From Betaproteobacteria bacterium RBG_16_58_11 (lineage in GTDB: Bacteria > Pseudomonadota > Gammaproteobacteria > Burkholderiales > Thiobacteraceae): a stretch of 11,761 bases of DNA. Both the position numbers and the translations under genes were made by a program. The DNA is taken from positions 1 to 11,761 of the forward strand of contig MEQN01000085.1 in assembly GCA_001770235.1 (NCBI GenBank), given 5' to 3'. Positions within the stretch are counted from its first letter, which is position 1. Each line of letters opens with the position of its first letter. This document shows, piece by piece, positions 1-7,130 of the stretch. The notes below the pieces were generated by a model. It searched no databases, was not told where the DNA came from, and saw nothing but the letters and a program-made list of their open reading frames with translations.

Positions 1-66
1 CGCGGCCAAAATGTGGAGATATTGCGCATCTTTCACACCGCCCGCATGCCGCCCTCGGCCTGGTAG
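1..66 (+). CDS. RelE/ParE-family toxin, C-terminal end only (partial)
   Basis: Frame 1 is open from the first base and ends at the TAG at 64-66, giving 21 residues. They contain VEILRIFHTAR followed by MPPSAW. This matches the usual C-terminal strand of RelE/ParE-superfamily toxins, in which a hydrophobic V-E-I/V-L-R-V/I-x-H-x-A-R segment closes the protein. Known ParE toxins act on gyrase and RelE toxins cleave mRNA at the ribosome; the fragment cannot tell these apart. The antitoxin gene would be expected just upstream, outside the window. Only the tail is visible, so the family call rests on one motif. Confidence 0.6.
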   Translation, partial: RGQNVEILRIFHTARMPPSAW

Positions 67-70
67 TTTC

Positions 71-166
71 CTGTTCGGTCGCCCACGTGGCCGGCACGAA
101 GAAGGCGTTCGAGTATTTCCAGCACAGCACACCGACGCCAACGATCCGTACTATCATTACAAATAA
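71..166 (+). pseudogene. Possible C-terminal remnant of an unidentified gene
   Basis: Directly after the toxin stop, frame 2 reads LFGRPRGRHEEGV and continues to HTDANDPYYHYK before a TAA at 164-166. The composition (acidic, His and Tyr residues, a plausible C-terminus) looks more like real protein than the same frame further upstream. In 2-70 that frame overlaps the toxin and is rich in Cys, Pro and Arg. There is no start codon with a ribosome-binding site for an independent small gene. The simplest inference is the stub of a gene whose upstream part was displaced by the toxin module. I do not recognise the family, and it could be chance. Confidence 0.28.
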
Positions 167-208
167 GAACAAATTCTTCTCTCAACACAATTCAGAAAAA
201 AACGGGCC

Positions 209-1351
209 ATGCCAAACGACGCACAGTGGCAGCTTGATATCCGGCCAGCCGGCCCAGCCAATGAAGACAGCTTGGAAATCATCCTCGGCGGACGCTGGTG
301 CATCGACGCCAGCCTGCCGGCATCCGGCGTTGTGTTCGAAGCGCTTGACGACCGGATTCGCCGCGTGCGCTTCGATGCGGCCGGCCTGACCGATTGGGAC
401 TCCGGCCTGCTGACTTTTCTCGGCAGCGTGCTGAAGACCTGCGCGCAACGTGACATCGCGACCGATACCAGCGGGCTGCCGCCGGGGGCACAGCGCCTGC
501 TGGCGATGGCGCTTGCCATTCCCGAACATAATGTCGCCGGGCGCGACAAGGGGCCGCAGGATATGTTTGCCCAGGTCGGCACGGCCACCATCGAGTTCTT
601 CCGCGATGGCCCGCAGATGCTGCACTTCCTCGGCGAGATCACTCAATCGATGCTGCGGCTGTTCACCGGCCGCGCCCGCTTCCGGCCGCGTGACCTGTGG
701 CTGGAGATCGAAGAGGTCGGGCCGCGCGCGCTGCCGATCGTCTCCGTGATCAGCTTCCTGGTCGGCCTCATCCTCGCCTATCTGGGCGCCGATCAGTTGC
801 GCCTGGTCGGCGCCCAGGTCTTCATCGCCGACTTGGTGGCGATCGGCATGGTGCGCGAAATCGGCGCGTTGATGACCGGCATCATCATCGCCGGCCGCAC
901 CGGTGCGGCCTTCGCCGCCCAGCTTGGCACCATGCAGGTGAACGAGGAGATCGACGCCTACAAAACATTGGGCATCCCGCCGGTCGACTTCCTGGTGCTC
1001 CCGCGCATGTTGGCGCTGATGCTGATGGTGCCGCTGCTGACGTTGTATTCCGGCTTCATTGGCATGCTCGCCGGGCTGCTGGTTTCCGTGACCATCTTCG
1101 ACATCGGCGTGTTCGAGTACTATACGGAGACATTGCGTGCGCTCGAACTCAAGCATTTCCTCGTCGGCCTTTCCAAGGGCACCGTCTACGGCGCGATGAT
1201 CGCCTTCGCCGGCTGCCTGCGCGGCATGCAATGCGGGCGCAGTGCCGAGGCGGTCGGCCGCGCGGCGACGTCGGCGGTGGTCACCGCCATCCTGCTGATC
1301 ACCATCGCGGCGTCGATCATGACTATCGTTTATTATCAGCTCGACATTTGA
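209..1351 (+). CDS. MlaE-family lipid ABC transporter permease with fused N-terminal STAS domain
   Basis: This is the inner-membrane permease of an MCE-type lipid transporter, expected to move phospholipids or other hydrophobic substrates between inner membrane and periplasm. The protein has 380 residues. Residues about 20-110 resemble a STAS domain (for example AGLTDWDSGLLTFLG, 58-72). The permease follows, with hydrophobic segments near 176-195, 205-230, 265-298 and 355-377. The MlaE hallmark lies at about 217-250: REIGALMTGIIIAGRTGAA, then QLGTMQVNEEIDA. Plain MlaE proteins are about 260 residues; the extra N-terminus may stand in for a separate MlaB subunit. The ATG at 209 has only a weak ribosome-binding site. 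The ATPase gene begins 3 bp after the stop. The family call is firm; the substrate is unknown. Confidence 0.93.
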   Translation: MPNDAQWQLDIRPAGPANEDSLEIILGGRWCIDASLPASGVVFEALDDRIRRVRFDAAGLTDWDSGLLTFLGSVLKTCAQRDIATDTSGLPPGAQRLLAMALAIPEHNVAGRDKGPQDMFAQVGTATIEFFRDGPQMLHFLGEITQSMLRLFTGRARFRPRDLWLEIEEVGPRALPIVSVISFLVGLILAYLGADQLRLVGAQVFIADLVAIGMVREIGALMTGIIIAGRTGAAFAAQLGTMQVNEEIDAYKTLGIPPVDFLVLPRMLALMLMVPLLTLYSGFIGMLAGLLVSVTIFDIGVFEYYTETLRALELKHFLVGLSKGTVYGAMIAFAGCLRGMQCGRSAEAVGRAATSAVVTAILLITIAASIMTIVYYQLDI

Positions 1352-1354
1352 ACC

Positions 1355-2113
1355 ATGACTGAAGCTTCCGGCACGCCCCACATCGAGGTCCGCGAATTGA
1401 GCATCGGCTATGGCGATTATGTCGTGCAGCACGGTCTCAGCTTCGTCGTGAACAAGGGCGACATCTTCGTCATCATGGGCGGCAACGGCTGCGGCAAGAC
1501 CACGCTGATGCGCGCGCTGGTCGGCCTGCAGCGCCCCTTGCAGGGCAACGTGCTGTATAGCGGCGAGGACTTCTGGGAAGCGCCCGAGGAGGACCGCCAG
1601 CGGCTCAAGCGCCGGCTCGGCATCCTGTTTCAGAGCGGTGCGCTGTGGAGTTCGCTCACCCTGGCCGACAACGTCGCGCTGCCGATCGCCGAATACACCG
1701 GCCTGACGCAAGCCCGCATCGACGAGATCGTTTCCTTCAAGCTGGCGCTGGTCGGCCTCGCCGGCTTCGAGGATTTCTACCCGTCCGAACTCAGCGGCGG
1801 CATGAAGAAGCGCGCCAGCCTGGCGCGGGCGATGGCGCTGGACCCGGATATCCTGGTCATCGACGAGCCCTCCTCGGGCCTCGACCCGCTCACGGCGCGG
1901 CGGCTCGACGAACTGATCGTTGAGTTGCGCGACAGCCTCGGCACCACGGTCGTGGTCGTGACGCACGAGCTGGCCAGCATTCTTTCAATCGGCAACAATT
2001 CGATCTATCTCGATGCGGAAACCCACACCATGATTCCCACCGGCCATCCACAGGACGCGCTCAAGTCGGGCCATCCCAAAGTACGTCATTTCCTCACGCG
2101 AGGCGCAGCATGA
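1355..2113 (+). CDS. MlaF-type ABC transporter ATP-binding protein
   Basis: This is the cytoplasmic ATPase that drives the permease encoded just upstream. All ABC motifs are present in the 252-residue protein: Walker A GGNGCGKT (42-49), Q-loop Gln in ILFQSGAL (Gln93), signature LSGGM (146-150), Walker B ILVIDEP (166-172), D-loop SGLD, and the switch His in VVTHE (His204). The signature followed by KKRASLARAMA and the ILFQSGALWSSLTLADNV stretch are typical of the MlaF/Mkl group rather than of amino-acid or metal importers. It lies 3 bp after the permease gene and shares a 4-bp ATGA overlap with the following MCE gene, so the three are very probably translated from one message. Motif completeness indicates an active ATPase. 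Confidence 0.95.
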   Translation: MTEASGTPHIEVRELSIGYGDYVVQHGLSFVVNKGDIFVIMGGNGCGKTTLMRALVGLQRPLQGNVLYSGEDFWEAPEEDRQRLKRRLGILFQSGALWSSLTLADNVALPIAEYTGLTQARIDEIVSFKLALVGLAGFEDFYPSELSGGMKKRASLARAMALDPDILVIDEPSSGLDPLTARRLDELIVELRDSLGTTVVVVTHELASILSIGNNSIYLDAETHTMIPTGHPQDALKSGHPKVRHFLTRGAA

Positions 2114-3126
2114 GCAAACAAGCCAACCCCACGCTGATCGGCGCCTTCGTCCTCGGGGCGGTCGCGCTGGCGGTCATCACCACCCTGCTACTGGCCGGCG
2201 GTAGCTGGTTCGGCGAGCGGCGGCAGCATGTGCTGTACTTCGAAGGCGCCGCGCAAGGCCTGCAGGTCGGCGCGCCCGTGGTCTTTCTCGGCGTCAAGGT
2301 GGGCACTGTTAAGCAGATCCAGCTCGGCCTCGACGAAAAGAGCCGGCGCTTTCTCGTGCCGGTGATGATTGAAATCGAACCGCATGTCGTGCGCACGCGC
2401 GGCGTCGAAGCCGTCGATCTGCGCGACCGCGCCACCGTGCGCCAACTGGTCGAGCGCGGTCTGCGCGGCCGGCTGCGCATGCAGAGCCTGCTCACCGGCC
2501 AACTCTACGTCGATCTGGATTTCCATCCGGACAAGCCGCCGAACTACGCCGCCCTCGATCCCGATCTCAGCGAAATCCCCACCATCCGCACCACCGTGGA
2601 GGAGCTGACGACAAAGCTCGAAGGTTTTGCTATGGACAAGTTCATGGCCGATGTCGCGTCGATTAGCAGCGCCATCAACAAGCTTATGTCGGACCCGGCC
2701 ACCCAGGAATTGCCGAAACGACTCAACGCCACACTGCGCCAACTCGAATCGCTGGCCACCCGCCTCGATGCCCAGAGCAAGCCCATCTTCAAGGAGGTGA
2801 GCCAAGACCTGGTCGAGATGCGCAAGGCGCTGGAAGGGGCACAGGTGGCGCTGGCCAAGGTCGAAACGGCAGCGGACAGAGTGGCCAGTCTGGCCAGCCC
2901 CGACTCGAAAATGGTCAGCAACATGGTGCGGGCCAGCGATGAACTGGCGAAAGCCGCAGCCTCGCTGCGCAGCCTGACCGCACAGGATTCTCCGACGGTC
3001 AAGAACATGAACGCCACACTGAAAGAAGTTTCGCGTGCGGCGGACGCCCTACGCCTGCTGGCCGAAACGCTCGAACAGCAGCCGGATGCCATTTATCGCG
3101 GCAAACGCCAGAAGAACGCGCCCTGA
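2110..3126 (+). CDS. MCE-domain (MlaD-family) lipid-binding protein
   Basis: This is the substrate-binding component of the transporter, a single-pass inner-membrane protein whose periplasmic MCE domain should assemble into a ring with a lipid channel. The 338-residue protein has one N-terminal membrane anchor (about 9-31) and an MCE domain at about 40-141, with VLYFEGAAQGLQVGAPVVF followed by GVKVGTVKQI and the pore-loop-like LLTGQLYVDLDF. The long C-terminal part (about 150-330) is helical and Ala/Leu-rich with coiled-coil character. It ends in LEQQPDAIYRGK, a tail common in this group. Its start overlaps the ATPase stop by 4 bp. In many proteobacteria an auxiliary lipoprotein gene follows, but here the next gene is the converging pilU, so the set appears to stop at three. 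Confidence 0.92.
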   Translation: MSKQANPTLIGAFVLGAVALAVITTLLLAGGSWFGERRQHVLYFEGAAQGLQVGAPVVFLGVKVGTVKQIQLGLDEKSRRFLVPVMIEIEPHVVRTRGVEAVDLRDRATVRQLVERGLRGRLRMQSLLTGQLYVDLDFHPDKPPNYAALDPDLSEIPTIRTTVEELTTKLEGFAMDKFMADVASISSAINKLMSDPATQELPKRLNATLRQLESLATRLDAQSKPIFKEVSQDLVEMRKALEGAQVALAKVETAADRVASLASPDSKMVSNMVRASDELAKAAASLRSLTAQDSPTVKNMNATLKEVSRAADALRLLAETLEQQPDAIYRGKRQKNAP

Positions 3127-3210
3127 AGCAAGCGCCATGAAACTGGTTGGCCGCGGCACGCGTGCTTGTTCAACTCGGCGACGAGTGCCATGAGGGTCAG
3201 ACTCGATTTA

Positions 3211-4347
3211 TCAAATAATATCGAGGTGATCGATCCCCGACATGATGTCGCGATCCTTGGACTCCTGTCCGTGCAGCTTGATTTTGAGGCGCAGGTCGTT
3301 GAGCGAGTCGGCGTTTCTGAGCGCGTCTTCGTAGGTGATGAGCCCGGCTTCATACAGCGTGAATAAATGCTGGTCGAAGGTTTGCATGCCCAGCTCGCGT
3401 GATTTGGCCATGATTTCCTTGATTTCATGCACCGCGCCTTTGAAGATGAGGTCGGAGATGAGCGGGGAGTTGAGCATGATTTCCACCGCGGCGACGCGGC
3501 CCTTGCCTTCGCGGCGCGGGAGCAGGCGCTGTGAGATGAAGGCTTTGAGGTTGAGCGACAGGTCCATCAATAACTGATCGCGCCGGTCTTCGGGGAAGAA
3601 GTTGATGATGCGATCCAGCGCCTGGTTGGCGCTATTGGCGTGCAGGGTCGATAGGCATAAGTGGCCGGTCTCGGCGAAGGCGATGGCGTAATCCATGGTT
3701 TCACGGTCGCGAATCTCGCCGATCAAAATCACATCCGGGGCTTGGCGCAGGGTATTTTTCAGCGCCGAGAACCAGCCGTCGGTGTCCACGCCGACTTCGC
3801 GCTGGGTGATGATGCACTTGTTATGTTCGTGCACGTACTCGATCGGGTCCTCGATCGTGATGATGTGGCCTTGCGAGTTTTCATTGCGGTAGCCGACCAT
3901 GGCGGCGAGCGAGGTCGATTTGCCGGAGCCGGTGCCGCCGACAAAAATCACCAAGCCGCGCTTGGTCATGGAGACATCGCGCAGCACCTCGGGCAAACCC
4001 AGTTCCTCGAATTTTGGAATCACCGAGTTGATGGTGCGGCATACGACCCCGGTTCGACCCTGCTGCACGAAAGTGTTGACGCGAAAGCGGCCGATTTCGG
4101 GCGGGGCGATGGCGAAATTGCATTCCTTGGTGGATTCGAATTCGTACGCCTGCTTGTCGTTCATGATCGAGCGCGCCAGCTCCATGGTGTGCTGCGGCGT
4201 CAAGGTCTGGTTGGAAACCGGCGTGATGCGGCCATCGATCTTGAGCGCGGGCGGGAAGCCGGCGGTGATGAATAGATCCGAGGCTTTCTTGCTCACCATC
4301 AGGCGCAGCAAGTCGTTTATGAATTTCTGTGCTTGTTCGCGATCCAT
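3211..4347 (-). CDS. pilU: PilT/PilU-family type IV pilus retraction ATPase PilU
   Basis: PilU is a hexameric cytoplasmic ATPase of the type IV pilus base that assists PilT in pilus retraction. The 378-residue protein has Walker A GGTGSGKS (137-144), the Asp box IEDPIE (165-170), Walker B DVILIGEIRD (205-214) and the His box TGHLCLSTLHA (227-237). It diverges from PilT where expected for PilU: GGTGSGKS replaces GPTGSGKS, and the usual PilT motif AIRNLIRE is replaced by PLISDLIFKG. The C-terminal extension of about 30 residues, ending HLDII, is also typical of PilU. It lies 8 bp downstream of pilT. The sequence TAGGAG, overlapping the pilT stop codon, serves as ribosome-binding site, which indicates coupled expression. 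It converges with the MCE operon. Confidence 0.95.
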   Translation of the reverse strand: MDREQAQKFINDLLRLMVSKKASDLFITAGFPPALKIDGRITPVSNQTLTPQHTMELARSIMNDKQAYEFESTKECNFAIAPPEIGRFRVNTFVQQGRTGVVCRTINSVIPKFEELGLPEVLRDVSMTKRGLVIFVGGTGSGKSTSLAAMVGYRNENSQGHIITIEDPIEYVHEHNKCIITQREVGVDTDGWFSALKNTLRQAPDVILIGEIRDRETMDYAIAFAETGHLCLSTLHANSANQALDRIINFFPEDRRDQLLMDLSLNLKAFISQRLLPRREGKGRVAAVEIMLNSPLISDLIFKGAVHEIKEIMAKSRELGMQTFDQHLFTLYEAGLITYEDALRNADSLNDLRLKIKLHGQESKDRDIMSGIDHLDII

Positions 4348-4355
4348 TTTGACTC

Positions 4356-5393
4356 CTAGAGTTTCGCGTCTTTACGCGCCGCTTTGCGCGCTTCCACTTC
4401 GGAAATGATATTGCGCCGAATCATGTCTTGCAGGCATTGCTCCATGGTCTGCATACCGAGCGCCTGCCCGGTTTGAATCGACGAATACATTTGCGCCACT
4501 TTGTTTTCGCGGATCAGGTTGCGGATCGCCGGGGTGCCGATCATGATCTCGTGCGCGGCGACGCGGCCGCTGCCGTCCTTGGTTTTAAGCAGCGTCTGCG
4601 CGATAACCGAGCGCAGCGATTCGGACAACATGGCGCGAATCATTTCTTTTTCCGCTGCGGGGAACACGTCCACGATCCGATCCACGGTTTTGGCCGCGGA
4701 ACTGGTATGCAAGGTGCCGAACACCAAATGACCGGTTTCAGCCGCGGTCAGGGCCAGGCGAATCGTCTCCAGATCGCGCAACTCGCCCACCAGGATCACA
4801 TCCGGATCTTCGCGCAGCGCGGAACGCAAGGCGTTGGTGAAGGACAAGGTGTGCGGTCCGACCTCGCGCTGGTTGATGAGGCATTTTTTGCTCTCATGCA
4901 CGAATTCGATCGGGTCTTCCAGGGTGAGAATGTGGCCGTAATCGTTTTCGTTCACCTCGTTGATCATCGCCGCCAGGGTGGTGGATTTGCCGGAGCCGGT
5001 CGGGCCGGTCACCAGCACGATGCCGTTGGGCTGTTGGCAAAGATCCTTGAAGATCGGCGGGCAGTTCAATTGCTCCAAGGTCAGCACCTTGGATGGAATG
5101 GTGCGGAAGGCCGCCGCCGCGCCGCGCTGCTGGTTGAAGGCATTGACGCGGAAACGCGCCAGGTTGGGGATCTCGAACGAGAAATCGACTTCCAGGTTTT
5201 CTTCGTAGTTCTTGCGCTGGCCATCGTTCATGATGTCGTACACCATGCCATGCACGCCCTTATGATCGAGCGGCTCGACATTGATGCGGCGGATATCGCC
5301 GTTGACGCGGATCAGCGGCGGCAGCCCCGCCGAAAGATGCAAGTCGGAGGCTTTGTTCTTGACCGAGAAGGCCAGCAGGTCGGCGATTTCCAT
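4356..5393 (-). CDS. pilT: Type IV pilus retraction ATPase PilT
   Basis: PilT is the hexameric motor that depolymerises type IV pili, powering twitching motility, surface attachment and DNA uptake. The 345-residue length is normal. Visible motifs are Walker A GPTGSGKS (130-137), the Asp box LEDPIEF (158-164), Walker B DVILVGELRD (198-207), the His box TGHLVFGTLHT (220-230) and AIRNLIRE (289-296), the C-terminal motif needed for retraction in studied homologues. The start ATG at 5393 is preceded by AGGGA about 8 nt upstream. It is the first gene of a pilT-pilU unit and is divergent from yggS, an arrangement common in gamma- and betaproteobacteria. All catalytic motifs are intact, so it should be functional. 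Confidence 0.97.
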   Translation of the reverse strand: MEIADLLAFSVKNKASDLHLSAGLPPLIRVNGDIRRINVEPLDHKGVHGMVYDIMNDGQRKNYEENLEVDFSFEIPNLARFRVNAFNQQRGAAAAFRTIPSKVLTLEQLNCPPIFKDLCQQPNGIVLVTGPTGSGKSTTLAAMINEVNENDYGHILTLEDPIEFVHESKKCLINQREVGPHTLSFTNALRSALREDPDVILVGELRDLETIRLALTAAETGHLVFGTLHTSSAAKTVDRIVDVFPAAEKEMIRAMLSESLRSVIAQTLLKTKDGSGRVAAHEIMIGTPAIRNLIRENKVAQMYSSIQTGQALGMQTMEQCLQDMIRRNIISEVEARKAARKDAKL

Positions 5394-5479
5394 TTATAAT
5401 TCCCTATTTGTGCAGTATTGGCGCAGAAGGTTAACTTTCGGCAATTAATTTCCCTGACTGATGCCGCTGCCAACCCATT
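5394..5479. promoter_or_regulatory. Divergent pilT / yggS intergenic promoter region
   Basis: This 86-bp spacer between two divergent starts must carry promoters in both directions unless they lie inside the genes. It is more AT-rich than its surroundings and holds TTAACT, CAATTAATTT and TATTGG-like stretches. No pair of -35 and -10 hexamers fits well; on the + strand TTGTGC, 17 bp, TTAACT is the best I can see. The region is assigned from gene layout rather than from a clear motif. Confidence 0.35.
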
Positions 5480-6169
5480 ATGACAACAATCTCAAACGCA
5501 TTGCAAGCCGTGCGCGAGCGCATAGCGCGCGCCGCGGTGCAGTGCGGCAGGGCGCCGGCGTCGATTGCACTGCTTGCGGTGTCCAAGACCTTCGGGCCCG
5601 ATGCGATCCGCGCGGCCTATGCCGCTGGCCAGATCGCCTTCGGCGAGAGTTACGCGCAGGAAGCCTTGCCTAAAATCGCGGCGCTGCCTGACCTGGATTT
5701 GGAATGGCATTTCATCGGCCCCTTGCAGAGCAACAAGACCAAGCCGATCGCGGAGCATTTCGCCTGGGTGCACGGCGTGGACCGCGCCAAAATCGCGCAG
5801 CGCTTATCCGAGCAGCGCCCCGCCGGCCTGCCGCCGCTGAATATCTGCCTGCAAGTGAATGTGAGCGGCGAGGCGAGCAAAAGCGGAGTGGAACCGGCAG
5901 AAATCACTGGTTTGGCGCGCGCCGTCGCTGCTTTGCCGCGCATTCATTTGCGCGGCTTGATGGCGATTCCGGCGCCGACCGAGGATGCGGCCCGGCAGCG
6001 CGCCGCGTTTCGCAGCGTGCGCGAGCTGTTTGAGCAATTGAACGAGCAGGGTTTCGCGCTGGATACCCTGTCGATGGGCATGTCGGATGATTTGGAAGCG
6101 GCGATTCAAGAGGGCGCGACCATTGTGCGCGTGGGGTCGGCGATATTTGGGGAAAGAAAAGCAAATTAA
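5480..6169 (+). CDS. yggS: YggS/PLPBP-family pyridoxal phosphate-binding protein
   Basis: A member of the YggS/PROSC family, which binds pyridoxal 5'-phosphate without a known catalytic activity and helps maintain vitamin B6 and amino/keto-acid homeostasis. The 229-residue protein is a single alanine-racemase-like TIM barrel. The PLP-binding lysine is Lys36 in AVSKTF. Other family blocks are FGESYAQEALPK (54-65), WHFIGPLQSNK (76-86), SMGMSDDLEAAI (198-209) and RVGSAIFGER (217-226). The ATG at 5480 has no clear ribosome-binding site, but it gives the usual family N-terminus. It heads a + strand gene series with proC, yggT and yggU, a very common linkage. Its TAA stop lies inside the left arm of the repeat that follows. 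Confidence 0.95.
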   Translation: MTTISNALQAVRERIARAAVQCGRAPASIALLAVSKTFGPDAIRAAYAAGQIAFGESYAQEALPKIAALPDLDLEWHFIGPLQSNKTKPIAEHFAWVHGVDRAKIAQRLSEQRPAGLPPLNICLQVNVSGEASKSGVEPAEITGLARAVAALPRIHLRGLMAIPAPTEDAARQRAAFRSVRELFEQLNEQGFALDTLSMGMSDDLEAAIQEGATIVRVGSAIFGERKAN

Positions 6170-6252
6170 CCACGGGGGACACGGGGGAATCTTGCTTTTG
6201 TTATTTTTGCCCTCCCCGTGTCCCCCGTGCTCCCCGTGCTCCCCGTGGTTAA
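6166..6252. repeat. GC-rich inverted repeat element with CCCCGTG tandem units
   Basis: The spacer between yggS and proC is almost filled by a structured repeat. Its ends are a perfect 12-bp inverted repeat, TTAACCACGGGG at 6166-6177 and CCCCGTGGTTAA at 6241-6252. Inside, CACGGGGGACACGGGG (6171-6186) is a perfect 16-bp inverted match to 6214-6229. The right half contains four CCCCGTG units at 9-bp spacing (starting 6214, 6223, 6232, 6241). The centre (6187-6211) is AT-rich and would be the loop. The left end supplies the yggS stop codon. It resembles a small dispersed intergenic repeat. It could also form a strong hairpin that limits read-through or stabilises mRNA between yggS and proC. Confidence 0.8.
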
Positions 6253-6272
6253 GTATTTAAAAGGAACCCATT

Positions 6273-7088
6273 ATGAAAATCACTTTTATCGGCGGCGGCA
6301 ATATGGCCGGCGCGTTGATCGGTGGCTTGATGCAGCGGGGGTTTAACCCCGGCGACATTCATGTGGTGGAAATCAATGCCGATGCGCGCGCCACGCTGAC
6401 GCGTGCATTCGAGCTCAAAACCTACGCCGGCATCAGCGCCGAAGCGGTGCAAACCGATCTCATCGTGCTGGCGGTCAAGCCGCAGCAGTTGTGCGCGGTA
6501 GCCGGTGAATTGAAGCCCTTGCTGCGCCGGCAGTTGGTGATCTCGATCGCCGCCGGCGTGCGCGCGCAGGATTTGGCGCGCTGGCTGGGGGATTATGCGC
6601 GGCTGGTGCGCGCCATGCCCAACACGCCGGCTCTGGTGCGCGCCGGGGTGACTGGCCTGTATGCTTTGCCGAAGGTGAGCGCGGTCGAGCGCGGCCAAGC
6701 GCAGCAAGTGATGGAAGCCGTCGGCGCTTGCGTCTGGCTGGATGAAGAAGCGCAGATGGACGCCGTGACGGCGGTCTCCGGCAGCGGCCCGGCCTATGTG
6801 TTTTATTTCATCGAAGCGCTGGAGGCGGCGGCGCTGGAATTGGGGTTAAGCCCGGCGCAAGGGCGCGAACTGGCGCTCGCCACCTTCCTCGGCGCAGCGC
6901 AGCTTGCGCGCCAAAGCCATGATGACCCCGCGACCCTGCGCGCTAAAGTGACCTCAAAAGGCGGTACCACGGAACGGGCGATTCAATCCCTGGAGCAAGC
7001 GGACGTTAAAGCCCTGATCCAGCGCGCGGTGCGCGCCGCGGCGGAGCGTTCCCGCGAATTGGGCGATGAGTTGGGAAAACAGAGCTAA
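6273..7088 (+). CDS. proC: Pyrroline-5-carboxylate reductase (ProC)
   Basis: ProC catalyses the last step of proline synthesis, reducing 1-pyrroline-5-carboxylate to L-proline with NAD(P)H in the cytoplasm. The 271-residue protein is of normal length. It opens with a Rossmann nucleotide-binding motif, FIGGGNMAGALIGG (5-18). AVKPQ follows at 67-71, AMPNTPALV at 114-122, and the family signature in two blocks: AVSGSGPAYVFYF (167-179) and VTSKGGTTERAI (226-237). The ATG at 6273 has a good ribosome-binding site, AAGGA at 6261-6265, which lies just outside the upstream repeat element. All key segments are intact, so it should be active. Confidence 0.97.
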   Translation: MKITFIGGGNMAGALIGGLMQRGFNPGDIHVVEINADARATLTRAFELKTYAGISAEAVQTDLIVLAVKPQQLCAVAGELKPLLRRQLVISIAAGVRAQDLARWLGDYARLVRAMPNTPALVRAGVTGLYALPKVSAVERGQAQQVMEAVGACVWLDEEAQMDAVTAVSGSGPAYVFYFIEALEAAALELGLSPAQGRELALATFLGAAQLARQSHDDPATLRAKVTSKGGTTERAIQSLEQADVKALIQRAVRAAAERSRELGDELGKQS

Positions 7089-7130
7089 TTCCTTGAGTTA
7101 TCTTGATTTACCTGCAAAAATGCGGGCTGC

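Noticed and set aside
67..208. Promoter for the permease operon in the AT-richer leader
   Set aside because: TATCAT at 152-157 is -10-like, but no acceptable -35 lies 16-18 bp upstream, so no specific site is claimed.
182..1966. Long open frame on the - strand opposite the permease and ATPase genes
   Set aside because: It is antisense to two genes with complete family motifs, is dominated by Arg/Asp/His/Ala/Gln as expected from reading GC-rich codons backwards, and has no recognisable domain.
3173..3186. Hairpin ACTCG-GCGA-CGAGT between the MCE and pilU genes as a terminator
   Set aside because: The stem is only 5 bp and no T-run follows on either strand, so it is not distinguishable from chance.
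4428..5399. 323-codon open frame on the + strand opposite pilT
   Set aside because: It is a mirror of a highly conserved coding sequence with shadow-like composition, and no ribosome-binding site supports it.
6214..6247. Four CCCCGTG units at 9-bp spacing considered as a CRISPR-like array
   Set aside because: Units are only 7-8 bp with 1-2 bp between them, far from the 23-40 bp repeats and unique spacers of a CRISPR array, and no cas gene is near.
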